Shown here: piece after piece, positions 18,352 through 26,393 of the stretch
Layout: each line of letters opens with the position of its first letter
Position numbering within the stretch: position 1 is the stretch's first letter
NCBI GenBank assembly: GCA_020049465.1
Contig: JAIFKS010000019.1
Span: forward strand, 1-37,887
Length of the DNA stretch: 37,887 bases
Reading direction: 5' to 3'
Source of the DNA: a bacterium
Lineage (GTDB): Bacteria; Krumholzibacteriota; Krumholzibacteriia; LZORAL124-64-63
The notes under the pieces: generated by a model
The model's input: the letters and a program-made list of their open reading frames with translations, nothing else
Told to the model about the DNA's origin: nothing
Database searches by the model: none
Program-made: the position numbers and the translations under genes

Positions 18352-21300
18352 AGCTGAGCGAAGTCTCCATCCGGCGGCCGGTCTTCACGATCGTGATGAG
18401 TCTGTCGATCGTGCTGCTGGGCTATATCTCCTTCACGCGCATGCCCGTGCGCGAGTACCCGGAAACGGACCCGCCGATCGTCTCGGTGACCACGATCTAC
18501 CGCGGGGCCAGCCCCAACGTGGTCGAAACCGAGATCACCGACGTGCTCGAGGAGCAGTTCTCGACCATCGAATCGGTCAAGACGATCACCTCCAGCAGCC
18601 GGGAGCAGGGCTCGGTCATCACGATCGAGTTCGAGTTGAACCGGGATGTCGACGAATCCGCCAACGACGTGCGCGATCGCGTGTCGCGCGTGCGGGGCTC
18701 GCTGCCCCGCGAGGCTGACGACCCGATCGTGGCCAAGGTCGACATCAACGCCCAGCCCATCATGTGGATCGCCCTCGGCAGCGACCGCCACACGACGCTG
18801 GAACTGTCCGACGTGGCCGACCGCGTGCTCAAGGAGCGCATCCAGCGCCTGCCCGGCGTGGGCTCGATTCTCATCGGCGGCGAACGCCGCTACGCCATGC
18901 GTGTCTGGCTGGACCCGATGCGGCTGGCTTCGCGCGGGTTGTCGGTGCAGGATGTCGAGCGCGCGATCCGCGTGGAGAACGCCGAGATCCCCAGCGGGCG
19001 GGTCGAAGGCACCGGCCGCGAATTCGCCGTGCGCACGCGCGGCGAACTGGACACGCCCGAGGGGTTCGGCGCCATCATCGTCGCCCAGCGCGGCGACGAC
19101 ATCGTGCGGCTGGACGAAGTGGCCACGATCGAGATCGGCGCCGAGGACGAACGCACCATGACGCGTTTCAACGGCCAGCCGGCCGTGGGCCTGGGCATCG
19201 TCAAGCAGAAGCAGGCCAGCACGCTCGAGGTCGCCGGAGCGGTGCGCGAAGCCCTGCCCGAGCTGGCTTCGCTGCTGCCCGAAGGCATGCGCCTGGACAT
19301 GGCCTTCGATTCGTCCACCTTCATCGCCGAATCCGTGCACGAGGTCCGCGACACCATCCTGATCGCCATCGCCCTGGTGGTGCTGGTGGTGCTGGTGTTC
19401 CTGAAGAGCGTGCGCGCGACCATCGTGCCGGTGGTGGCCATCCCCATCTCGATCGTCGGCGCCTTCACGCTGGCCTTCGCGCTGGGCTTCACGATCAACA
19501 TCCTGACCCTTCTGGCGCTGGTGCTGGCGATCGGACTGGTCGTGGACGACGCCATCGTGGTGCTGGAGAACATCTACCGGCACCTCGAGATGGGCAAATC
19601 GCGGCGGCAGGCCGCGATCGACGGCGTGCGCGAGATCGGTTTCGCGGTCATCGCCACGACCATCGCGCTGGTGGCCGTGTTCATCCCGGTGGCCTTCCTG
19701 ACCGGCAGCGTGGGCCGGTTGTTCCGCGAGTTCGGCCTGACACTGGCCTTCGCCGTGGCGCTGTCCGCGTTCGTGGCCCTGACCCTGACCCCGATGATGT
19801 GCTCGCGTATGCTGCAGCCCCTGCACGGCGGCACCACGAGCCTGGCCAGTCGCTCGTTCGACGCGTTTTTCGCCTGGCTTGACCGCCTGTATGCCGCGAC
19901 CCTGGCGCGCGCGCTGCGCTGGCGGGTGGCGGTCATCGTCGTCAGCCTGGGTCTGCTGTTCGGGAGCGGGTACCTGATGCGGCAGCTTCCGGAGGAACTG
20001 GTGCCGGTCGAGGACCGAGGCACGGCCTTCGGCATCGTCATGGCCCCCGAGGGCGCCACGCTGGACTACACCGACCGTTACATGCGCATGGTCGAGGCCC
20101 AACTGCTGCCCCTGCCCGAGCGCAACGGCCTGTTCACGGCCACCGGCCTCGGCTTCGGCGGCCCCGGTCGCGTGACCAACGGATTCGTGTTCCTGAACCT
20201 GAAGCCGCGCGACGAGCGCGAGCGTTCGCAGCAGGAGATCGTCGGCCAGATGTTCCCGCGGCTGCTGGGCATTCCCGGCGTGCTGGCCTTCCTGGTCAAC
20301 CCGCCCAGCCTGGGCGGCAATTTCTCGTCTTCGGATATCTCGTACGTACTGCAGGCCGACACCTACGAGGAGCTGAGCTCCGCGGTCGGGACCATGATGG
20401 CCGGCGCCGCCAAGCTGGGCTACCTGGTGAACCTGGACACCGATCTGAAGCTCAACAAGCCCGAACTGCAGATCGCCATCGACCGCGAGCGGGCCGCCGG
20501 GCTGGGCGTGTCGGTGACCGACATCGGCTCCACGCTGGAGGCGTACCTGGGCGGCCGCGTGGCCGGCGACTTCAAGCGCGGCGCCAAGCAGTACGACGTC
20601 ATCCTGCAGCTGCAGGCTTCCGGGCGCTCCACACCCGACGTGATCGACCAGATCTACCTGCGGGGCGGCGGCGGCGAACTGGTGCAGCTGGCCAACGTGG
20701 TCACCGTGAAGGAAACGGTGGCGCCCAAGGAACTGAACCACTTCAACCGCGTGCGCTCAGCGACCATCACCGCGAACCTGGCGCCCGGAACGGGCCTGGG
20801 ACAGGCGCTGACCGACCTGGACGACATCTGGCAGCAGGAGTTGCCCAGGACGATCAAGCGGGACCTGGCGGGCGGCTCGCGCGAGTTCCGCGAGTCGAAG
20901 AACACGCTCTACTTCATGTTCGCGCTGGCGCTGGCGTTCATCTTCCTGGTGCTGGCCGCGCAGTTCGAGAGCTTCGTCGACCCGCTGACGATCCTGCTGT
21001 CGGTGCCGCTGGCCGTCTTCGGCGCGCTGCTGTCGCTGTGGCTGTTTGGGCAGTCGTTGAACATCTTCTCGCGCATCGGGTTGATCATGCTGATCGGACT
21101 GGTGACGAAGAACGCCATCCTGATCGTCGAATTCGCCAACCAGTTGCGGGCGCAGGGCCGTCCGGTCATCCAGGCCGTCACCGAGGCGTCGGTCATCCGG
21201 CTGCGCCCCATCCTGATGACGTCGTTCTCGACCGTGTTCGGCATCCTGCCGATCGCCATCGGCCTGGGCGCGGGCGCCGAGTCACGGCGACCGCTGGGCA

Positions 21301-21488
21301 TCGCCGTGGTGGGCGGCGTGCTGTTCTCGACGTTCCTGACGTTGCTCGTGGTGCCGGTCGTGTATTCGCTGCTCGCCCGGTTCACCAGCGCGGTGCGCGG
21401 CGGCGTCCCGGAGGCCGCCGTGAACACGGACCGAACGGCGGCGGCTGGCGCCGGGCCGGCGGGCGCCGAGGTGGCTGCGGGTCAATGA
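18348..21488 (+). CDS. RND multidrug efflux permease (AcrB/MexB-like, HAE1 type)
   Basis: This inner-membrane drug/proton antiporter has 1046 residues, the usual length for AcrB relatives, with 12 membrane helices in two repeats. The proton-relay residues are present: Asp400 and Asp401 in GLVVDDAIVVLENIYRH (AcrB Asp407/408) and Lys921 in LVTKNAILIVEFANQ (AcrB Lys940). The N-terminus SIRRPVFTIVMSLSIVLLG and the pore-domain repeats are family-typical. It begins at an ATG that overlaps the adaptor stop (ATGA). Substrates are most likely hydrophobic drugs or bile-like compounds, but specificity cannot be read from sequence. The C-terminal tail is rich in Ala and Gly. Confidence 0.96.
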   Translation: MKLSEVSIRRPVFTIVMSLSIVLLGYISFTRMPVREYPETDPPIVSVTTIYRGASPNVVETEITDVLEEQFSTIESVKTITSSSREQGSVITIEFELNRDVDESANDVRDRVSRVRGSLPREADDPIVAKVDINAQPIMWIALGSDRHTTLELSDVADRVLKERIQRLPGVGSILIGGERRYAMRVWLDPMRLASRGLSVQDVERAIRVENAEIPSGRVEGTGREFAVRTRGELDTPEGFGAIIVAQRGDDIVRLDEVATIEIGAEDERTMTRFNGQPAVGLGIVKQKQASTLEVAGAVREALPELASLLPEGMRLDMAFDSSTFIAESVHEVRDTILIAIALVVLVVLVFLKSVRATIVPVVAIPISIVGAFTLAFALGFTINILTLLALVLAIGLVVDDAIVVLENIYRHLEMGKSRRQAAIDGVREIGFAVIATTIALVAVFIPVAFLTGSVGRLFREFGLTLAFAVALSAFVALTLTPMMCSRMLQPLHGGTTSLASRSFDAFFAWLDRLYAATLARALRWRVAVIVVSLGLLFGSGYLMRQLPEELVPVEDRGTAFGIVMAPEGATLDYTDRYMRMVEAQLLPLPERNGLFTATGLGFGGPGRVTNGFVFLNLKPRDERERSQQEIVGQMFPRLLGIPGVLAFLVNPPSLGGNFSSSDISYVLQADTYEELSSAVGTMMAGAAKLGYLVNLDTDLKLNKPELQIAIDRERAAGLGVSVTDIGSTLEAYLGGRVAGDFKRGAKQYDVILQLQASGRSTPDVIDQIYLRGGGGELVQLANVVTVKETVAPKELNHFNRVRSATITANLAPGTGLGQALTDLDDIWQQELPRTIKRDLAGGSREFRESKNTLYFMFALALAFIFLVLAAQFESFVDPLTILLSVPLAVFGALLSLWLFGQSLNIFSRIGLIMLIGLVTKNAILIVEFANQLRAQGRPVIQAVTEASVIRLRPILMTSFSTVFGILPIAIGLGAGAESRRPLGIAVVGGVLFSTFLTLLVVPVVYSLLARFTSAVRGGVPEAAVNTDRTAAAGAGPAGAEVAAGQ

Positions 21489-21593
21489 GTTGGCTGTCGG
21501 ACGTTTGACCCGGCTCTCGTGAACGTGCTGTTACGGAACTCGGCCATGTGCTAGCTTTCGGCAATTGGGATCCGCCCACACCGGAGGTGCGAC

Positions 21594-23651
21594 GTGAGCC
21601 TCGAGATCAGCGATGCCCGCCTGTCCGATTTCCAGAGTCAGGTACGGGCCGGCATCTGCGACACGCTGCCCCCCCGGCCGGCGGAGGATCCGTCCGTCAG
21701 TCGCGCCCCCCGGCGACCGCTGACACTGGACGACCGGCAAAAGCGCCTGGCCGTCCGGAACGCGCTGCGCTACTTCCCGGAGCGACTGCACGGCGACCTG
21801 GCCCCTGAATTCGCGGCCGAACTGGCGCAGTGGGGCCACATCTACATGCACCGGTTCCGCCCCGCCTACGGCATGCGCGCGCGACCCCTGGGCCACTACC
21901 CCGCGGTCTGCCGCCAGGCCGCCGCCATCATGCTGATGATCCAGAACAACCTGGATCCGTCGGTCGCCCAGCATCCCTACGAACTGGTGACCTACGGCGG
22001 CAACGGCGCCGTCTTCCAGAACTGGGCCCAGTACCTGCTGACGATGCAGTACCTGTCGCGCATGACCGACGAACAGACGCTGCCGGTGTACTCGGGCCAT
22101 CCGCTGGGCCTGTTCCCCAGCCATCCCGACGCGCCGCGGGTGGTCGTGACCAACGGCATGGTCGTGCCCAGCCATTCGCGCGTCGAGGACTACACGACGA
22201 TGTACGCCCTGGGCGTGTCGAACTACGGGCAGATGACGGCCGGCAGCTACATGTACATCGGGCCGCAGGGGATCGTGCACGGAACGACCATCGCCATCCT
22301 GGGCGCGGGCCGGCGCTACCTGGACCTGCCGCCCGACACCCAGTCGCTGGCGGGCCGCATCTATCTCAGCAGCGGCCTGGGCGGCATGAGCGGCGCCCAG
22401 GGCAAGGCCGCGGTGATCGCCGGTTGCGTCGGCGTGGTTGCCGAGATCAACCCGGCGGCCGTCGCCAAGCGCCAGGCGCAGGGCTGGATCGACGAAGTCT
22501 ACGCCGGGTTGCCTGAACTGCTTGCGCGCATGGTCCGCGCCCGCGCCGACGGCGAAGCGGTGGCGCTGGCCTACCAGGGCAACGTCGTGGACCTGTGGGA
22601 GGCCCTGGCCGACAGCGAATTGACGGTGGATCTGGCCAGCGATCAGACCAGCCTGCACATCCCGTTCACCGGGGGCTATTATCCCGCCGGCCTGACCATG
22701 GAAGAAAGCAACGCGATGATGGCGGCCGATCCGGACGCCTTCAGCCAGCGCGTGCGCGATTCGCTGCGCCGGCAACTGGCGGCGATCGACCGCTGCGCCG
22801 CCCGCGGCACCCGTTTCTGGGACTACGGCAACGCCTTCCTGCTCGAGTGCGGCCGGGCCGGCTGCGACGTCGAACGGGGCGACGGCGGCTTCCGCTACCC
22901 CAGCTACGTCGAGGACGTGATGGGTCCGGTCTGCTTCGACTACGGCTTCGGGCCGTTCCGCTGGGTCTGCACCAGCGGCGACCCGGCCGATCTGGCCATG
23001 AGCGACCGCATCGCCGAAGAGGTCCTGGAAATCATGACCGCCAAGGCGCCGCCGCAGACCAGCCAGCAGTACCTGGACAACCTGCGCTGGATCCGGCAGG
23101 CGGGCCTGAACAACCTGGTGGTCGGCTCGCAGGCCCGCATCCTCTACAGCGACGCCGAAGGCCGGCGCGCCATCGCCGCAGCGTTCAATCGCGCGATCAT
23201 GCGCGGCCAGATCGCGGCGCCGATCGTGATCGGACGCGACCACCACGATGTCTCCGGCACCGACAGTCCCTACCGCGAGACGGCGAACATCCGCGACGGT
23301 TCGATGTTCTGCGCCGACATGGCGGTGCAGAACTTCCTGGGCGACGGCTGCCGGGGCGCGACCTGGGTCTCGCTCCACAACGGCGGCGGCGTGGGTTGGG
23401 GCGAAGTGATCAACGGCGGTTTCGGACTGCTGCTGGACGGCAGCGAGGACTGCGACCGGCGCCTGCACCAGATGCTGCACTGGGACGTGAACAACGGCGT
23501 GGCCCGCCGCGCCTGGGCGCGCAACGAGGGCGCGGAATTCGCCATCCAACGCGCCATGGACACCGAACCGGGCCTGCACGTGACCATGCCCGTCCACGCG
23601 GACGAGGCGCTGGTCGACCGGGCCGTCAACAACGCCTTCCCGGCGGTCTGA
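21594..23651 (+). CDS. hutU: Urocanate hydratase, long form
   Basis: The enzyme adds water to urocanate to give imidazolone propionate, the second step of histidine degradation, using tightly bound NAD+. Urocanase landmarks are clear: MIQNNLDPSVAQHPYELVTYGGNG (about 114-137), the SSGLGGMSGAQGKAA nucleotide-binding segment, and the C-terminal GRDHHDVSG and HNGGGVGWGE motifs. At 685 residues it is much longer than the common bacterial HutU of about 555 and resembles the longer form known from animals and some bacteria. The GTG start at 21594 has GGAGGT 5 nt upstream. No hutH, hutI or hutG is nearby. ThyX begins 6 nt after the stop. Confidence 0.95.
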   Translation: MSLEISDARLSDFQSQVRAGICDTLPPRPAEDPSVSRAPRRPLTLDDRQKRLAVRNALRYFPERLHGDLAPEFAAELAQWGHIYMHRFRPAYGMRARPLGHYPAVCRQAAAIMLMIQNNLDPSVAQHPYELVTYGGNGAVFQNWAQYLLTMQYLSRMTDEQTLPVYSGHPLGLFPSHPDAPRVVVTNGMVVPSHSRVEDYTTMYALGVSNYGQMTAGSYMYIGPQGIVHGTTIAILGAGRRYLDLPPDTQSLAGRIYLSSGLGGMSGAQGKAAVIAGCVGVVAEINPAAVAKRQAQGWIDEVYAGLPELLARMVRARADGEAVALAYQGNVVDLWEALADSELTVDLASDQTSLHIPFTGGYYPAGLTMEESNAMMAADPDAFSQRVRDSLRRQLAAIDRCAARGTRFWDYGNAFLLECGRAGCDVERGDGGFRYPSYVEDVMGPVCFDYGFGPFRWVCTSGDPADLAMSDRIAEEVLEIMTAKAPPQTSQQYLDNLRWIRQAGLNNLVVGSQARILYSDAEGRRAIAAAFNRAIMRGQIAAPIVIGRDHHDVSGTDSPYRETANIRDGSMFCADMAVQNFLGDGCRGATWVSLHNGGGVGWGEVINGGFGLLLDGSEDCDRRLHQMLHWDVNNGVARRAWARNEGAEFAIQRAMDTEPGLHVTMPVHADEALVDRAVNNAFPAV

Positions 23652-23657
23652 GGAGCG

Positions 23658-24593
23658 ATGGAACCGCAGAAGGAATCACAGGCGGAGAAGCTGGCGCGCC
23701 CGCGGGTGGCCGCGCTCGACGAGATCCTCGGCGTCCCGTTCCGCGTCCTGGACGACGGCCTGGTGCGCGTGGTCGACTACATGGGCGACGACGCGGCCAT
23801 CGTGCAGGCGGCGCGGGTCAGCTACGGCGCCGGCACCAAGGCCGTCTCCGACGACCGCGGGCTGATCCGCTACCTGCTGCGCCACCGCCACACCACCCCG
23901 TTCGAGATGTGTGAACTGAAGCTGCACGTGCGCGTGCCCATGGACGCGTGGCGGCAGTGGATACGGCACCGGATGGCGTCCGTGAACGAGACGAGCACCC
24001 GCTATTCGCTGGCGATCGACGCGGCACAGCGCACCGAACCCGGTGCCTGGCGCCTCCAGAGCGGCGACAACAAGCAGGGCAGCGAAGGCTTCCTCGCTGA
24101 AGCCGCCGGCCTGGCCTTCAGCGGATCCGAAAGCGAGTTGCAGGAACACGCACGACGGGTGTACGACGAACGCCTGGCCGCCGGGCTGGCGCGCGAGCAG
24201 GCCCGCAAGGACCTGCCCCTGTGCACGTACACCGAAGCCTATTGGAAAATCGACCTGCACAACCTGCTGCATTTCCTGGCGCTGCGCATGGACCCCCATG
24301 CGCAGAGGGAGATCCGGGACTACGCGACGGTGATCGGTCGCCAGATCGTGGCGCGTTGGCTGCCGCTGACCTGGGAGGCCTTCGAGGACTATCGTCTGGG
24401 CGCGGTCGTCTACTCGCGGCTCGAACAGGCGATGCTGGCGGCTCTCGGCGCCCGCGACAGCGCCCAAGCCTGCGCGCTGGCACGCGAGGCCGGCTGGTTG
24501 AAGCCGGCCGCCGGCGGCGGGCTGGCCAGGCACCGCGAGCGGCAGGAATGTGAAGAGAAGCTGCGGGAGCTGAACCTGACGATCCCCTGGTGA
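23658..24593 (+). CDS. thyX: Flavin-dependent thymidylate synthase
   Basis: ThyX makes dTMP from dUMP using methylene-tetrahydrofolate, FAD and NADPH. The hallmark RHRx7S motif is intact at 103-113 (RHRMASVNETS), followed by TRYS. The HRHTTPFEMCELKLHVRVP segment (76-94) and a second conserved region LHNLLHFLALRMDPHAQREIRDYA near the C-terminus are also present. Length is 311 residues, a little above the usual 220-260 because of N- and C-terminal extensions. GAGGAG overlaps the hutU stop, 2 nt before the ATG, so expression is coupled to hutU. Confidence 0.97.
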   Translation: MEPQKESQAEKLARPRVAALDEILGVPFRVLDDGLVRVVDYMGDDAAIVQAARVSYGAGTKAVSDDRGLIRYLLRHRHTTPFEMCELKLHVRVPMDAWRQWIRHRMASVNETSTRYSLAIDAAQRTEPGAWRLQSGDNKQGSEGFLAEAAGLAFSGSESELQEHARRVYDERLAAGLAREQARKDLPLCTYTEAYWKIDLHNLLHFLALRMDPHAQREIRDYATVIGRQIVARWLPLTWEAFEDYRLGAVVYSRLEQAMLAALGARDSAQACALAREAGWLKPAAGGGLARHRERQECEEKLRELNLTIPW

Positions 24594-24616
24594 ACCCAGT
24601 GAAGAGGAGGCTCGAC

Positions 24617-24967
24617 ATGGCCAAGAAGCGCATCGACTGGTACTACCACCGCAACGGCTGAACGAGCTGCGCACGATCGCAGGGGTTCCTTGCGGATCAT
24701 GGCCTCGGGATCGCCGAACAGGTCAGCGCCTCGCGGAAGCTGGGCGCCGACGAAGCCCGCGAACTGGTGAAGAACGCCAGACGCCTGGTGGTCATGAAGG
24801 GGGCGAAGGTCGCCGTCTTCGACCTGACCACGAGCAGACCGACCGACGCCGAACTGATGGAGTTGATGCTGGGCTCGACCGGCAACCTGCGCGCTCCCGT
24901 GGCGGTGCGCGGAACGACGGTGCTGGTGGGCTTCAATGCCGACATCTACGGCGACGAACTGGGCTGA
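24617..24967 (+). CDS. ArsC-family selenoprotein with in-frame UGA (Sec15) in a UxxC redox motif
   Basis: Read through the TGA at 24659-24661 this frame gives 116 residues. The N-terminus MAKKRIDWYYHRNG leads into Sec15-Thr-Ser-Cys18, exactly where thioredoxin-fold ArsC/Spx relatives carry CxxC. The frame stays open for another 101 codons and ends with the ArsC-type C-terminus STGNLRAPVAVRGTTVLVGF. The ATG has GAGGAGG 6 nt upstream and lies 23 nt after thyX. A hairpin of bacterial SECIS type begins 13 nt after the TGA. From memory, 'ArsC family (seleno)protein' is an existing database name for Cys and Sec homologs of this shape. The redox substrate is unknown; arsenate reduction is not implied. 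A nonsense mutation is the alternative, but the conserved frame, strong ribosome site and hairpin argue against it. SelA, SelB, SelD and tRNA-Sec are not in the window. Confidence 0.88.
24675..24698 (+). promoter_or_regulatory. Candidate bacterial SECIS hairpin
   Basis: GAUC (24675-24678) pairs with GAUC (24695-24698), GCA with UGC (24691-24693) and GG with CC (24688-24689). Single bulges are G24694 and U24690, and the apical loop is GGUU (24684-24687). The loop lies about 22 nt after the UGA, inside the 16-37 nt range established for bacterial SECIS elements. A guanine-rich loop with U and a bulged U in the stem are features of the E. coli fdhF element. Confidence 0.65.
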
Positions 24968-25090
24968 GCCCGGCCGCCGCCGCAACCCGAGGCACACCTC
25001 CGGCGTAGAGAGCGGATTGTCGCCGTGCGCCGGACCTGCCGCCTTGAACGACGGTCCCGGCCGCCTCCCCCCTGCCGGAAGGGCCCGCCC

Positions 25091-26269
25091 ATGCGTTCTG
25101 GATCCACCCGCCGCGAGTTCATCCGTCACGCCGCCCTGGCCGGCGCCGCCATCGGGCTGGCCGGGCTGACCCCACCGCTGGTGCGCCGCGCCTGGTCGCT
25201 GGATCCCGTCGCGGGCGCCGACGCGCTGAAGGTGCTGATCCTCGGCGGCACCGGTCAGACCGGGCCGCACCTGATCGAGGAACTGGTCCGGCGCGGCCAC
25301 ACCGTCACCATGTTCAACCGCGGCACGCGATCGGAAGAGTTGTTCCCGGCCGTCGAGTGCCTGATCGGCGACCGCCAACCCGAGCCGGGCGACGGGCTCA
25401 AGGCCCTTGCCGAAGCTGTCGCCGGCGGACGCTCGTGGGACATCTGCATCGACATCTGGCCGCAGATCCCGAAGATCGTCGAGAACACCGCGGTGCTGCT
25501 GAAAGAACATGTCGGGCATTACATGTTCGTGTCGTCGATCTCGGTCTACGTCGATTTCGCGACGCCCGGCGCCGACGAAACGTCTCCGGTCGGCCAGGCC
25601 CCCGACGCCGACGACACCGCCTACACCGACGAACTGTTCGGCCCCTTCAAGGCCGAATGCGAGAACCGCGTGCGACGGCATTACCCGGACAACCACACCA
25701 TCTTCCGGCCGGGTCTGATCGTGGGCCCGCGCGACGCCAGCTTCCGCGGCGGCTACTGGCCGGTGCGCGTGCGCCGGGGCGGCGAAGTCCTGGCGCCGGG
25801 CGACGGTACGACTGCCGTCCAGATCATCGACGGACGCGACTTGACGGCCTTCGAAGTGCTCTGCATGGAGCGCCGCACGGGCGGCACCTTCGACGTGACC
25901 GGACCCCATCCCTCGTCCCCGCTGACGATGCGCGGCCTGCTCGAGACCTGCCGCGAGGTCAGCGCCTCCGACGCCGCCTTCGTCTGGGCAGACACCACCT
26001 TCCTGGATGCGCAGGGCGTCGGCCCGTGGCGCGACCTGCCGTGCTGGCTGCCGGGAGACGGGGACACCGCCGGCTTCGGGAAGCGCAGCCTGGCCCGGGC
26101 GACGGGCGCCGGATTGACGTACCGGCCGCTGTCCGACACCGTGCGAGACACTTTGGCGTGGTACGACGGACTGCCGGCCGAGCGTCGCGAAGCGGTCGCC
26201 AAGCGGGCGGGACTGACTCCCGAACGCGAGGCCGAGGCGCTGAAGGCGTGGCACCTCGCGCACGGTTGA
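25091..26269 (+). CDS. Tat-exported NAD-dependent epimerase/atypical SDR protein
   Basis: The 392-residue protein opens with a twin-arginine signal (STRREFIRHAALAGAAIGLAG, residues 4-24), so it would be exported folded with its cofactor. A Rossmann motif follows, VLILGGTGQTGPHLIEEL (about 48-65), with VTMFNRG after strand 2. This pattern is typical of atypical short-chain dehydrogenases related to NAD-dependent epimerases and CSP41. The usual catalytic YxxxK reads F183-GPF-K187, so the Tyr is missing, as it is in several atypical members, and classical epimerase chemistry is doubtful. ATG at 25091 has GGAAGGG 8 nt upstream; the upstream frame from 25025 adds a non-signal extension. Substrate is unknown. 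Confidence 0.8.
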   Translation: MRSGSTRREFIRHAALAGAAIGLAGLTPPLVRRAWSLDPVAGADALKVLILGGTGQTGPHLIEELVRRGHTVTMFNRGTRSEELFPAVECLIGDRQPEPGDGLKALAEAVAGGRSWDICIDIWPQIPKIVENTAVLLKEHVGHYMFVSSISVYVDFATPGADETSPVGQAPDADDTAYTDELFGPFKAECENRVRRHYPDNHTIFRPGLIVGPRDASFRGGYWPVRVRRGGEVLAPGDGTTAVQIIDGRDLTAFEVLCMERRTGGTFDVTGPHPSSPLTMRGLLETCREVSASDAAFVWADTTFLDAQGVGPWRDLPCWLPGDGDTAGFGKRSLARATGAGLTYRPLSDTVRDTLAWYDGLPAERREAVAKRAGLTPEREAEALKAWHLAHG

Positions 26270-26295
26270 CGGGTACCGGACGCCGGATCTATGCT
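26266..26295 (+). promoter_or_regulatory. Promoter candidate for the small lipoprotein gene
   Basis: TTGACG and TATGCT are spaced by 18 nt, and the -35 overlaps the stop codon of the SDR gene. Transcription would begin near 26302, just before the large hairpin at 26306-26349. Confidence 0.35.
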
Positions 26296-26305
26296 GGGGG
26301 TCCGT

Positions 26306-26349
26306 CCGCGATCCCGGTCGCGACGGGCCCGCCGCTTCCGGGATCGCGG
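26306..26349 (+). terminator. 12-bp perfect hairpin between SDR and lipoprotein genes
   Basis: CCGCGATCCCGG pairs perfectly with CCGGGATCGCGG across a 20-nt GC-rich loop; CTTTCC follows. It is 37 nt after the SDR stop and may be its terminator. If the promoter at 26266-26295 is real, the hairpin instead sits at the 5' end of the lipoprotein leader. Confidence 0.5.
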
Positions 26350-26393
26350 CTTTCCGGCGTTGACGTCGCCCTGCCAGCGCAGAGGAGGCCGTC

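Noticed and set aside
18138..20741. Open frame of 867 codons opposite the RND pump
   Set aside because: It is His/Gln/Asp-rich antisense of a membrane-protein gene with intact catalytic residues on the plus strand.
21505..21534. Promoter ahead of hutU (TTGACC with TGTTAC at 18 nt)
   Set aside because: The -35 is good but the -10 matches only three of six positions, and no better partner is present.
21531..23597. Open frame of 688 codons opposite hutU
   Set aside because: It is the mirror of urocanase; no family motif is present.
24659..24661. TGA as a simple nonsense mutation or sequencing error for TGC
   Set aside because: Possible, but the SECIS-like hairpin at the right distance and the exact UxxC position favour selenocysteine. 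Kept as the main alternative.
24767..24967. Separate 66-residue gene
   Set aside because: It is in frame with and part of the selenoprotein. It lacks its own ribosome site and would miss the thioredoxin active site.
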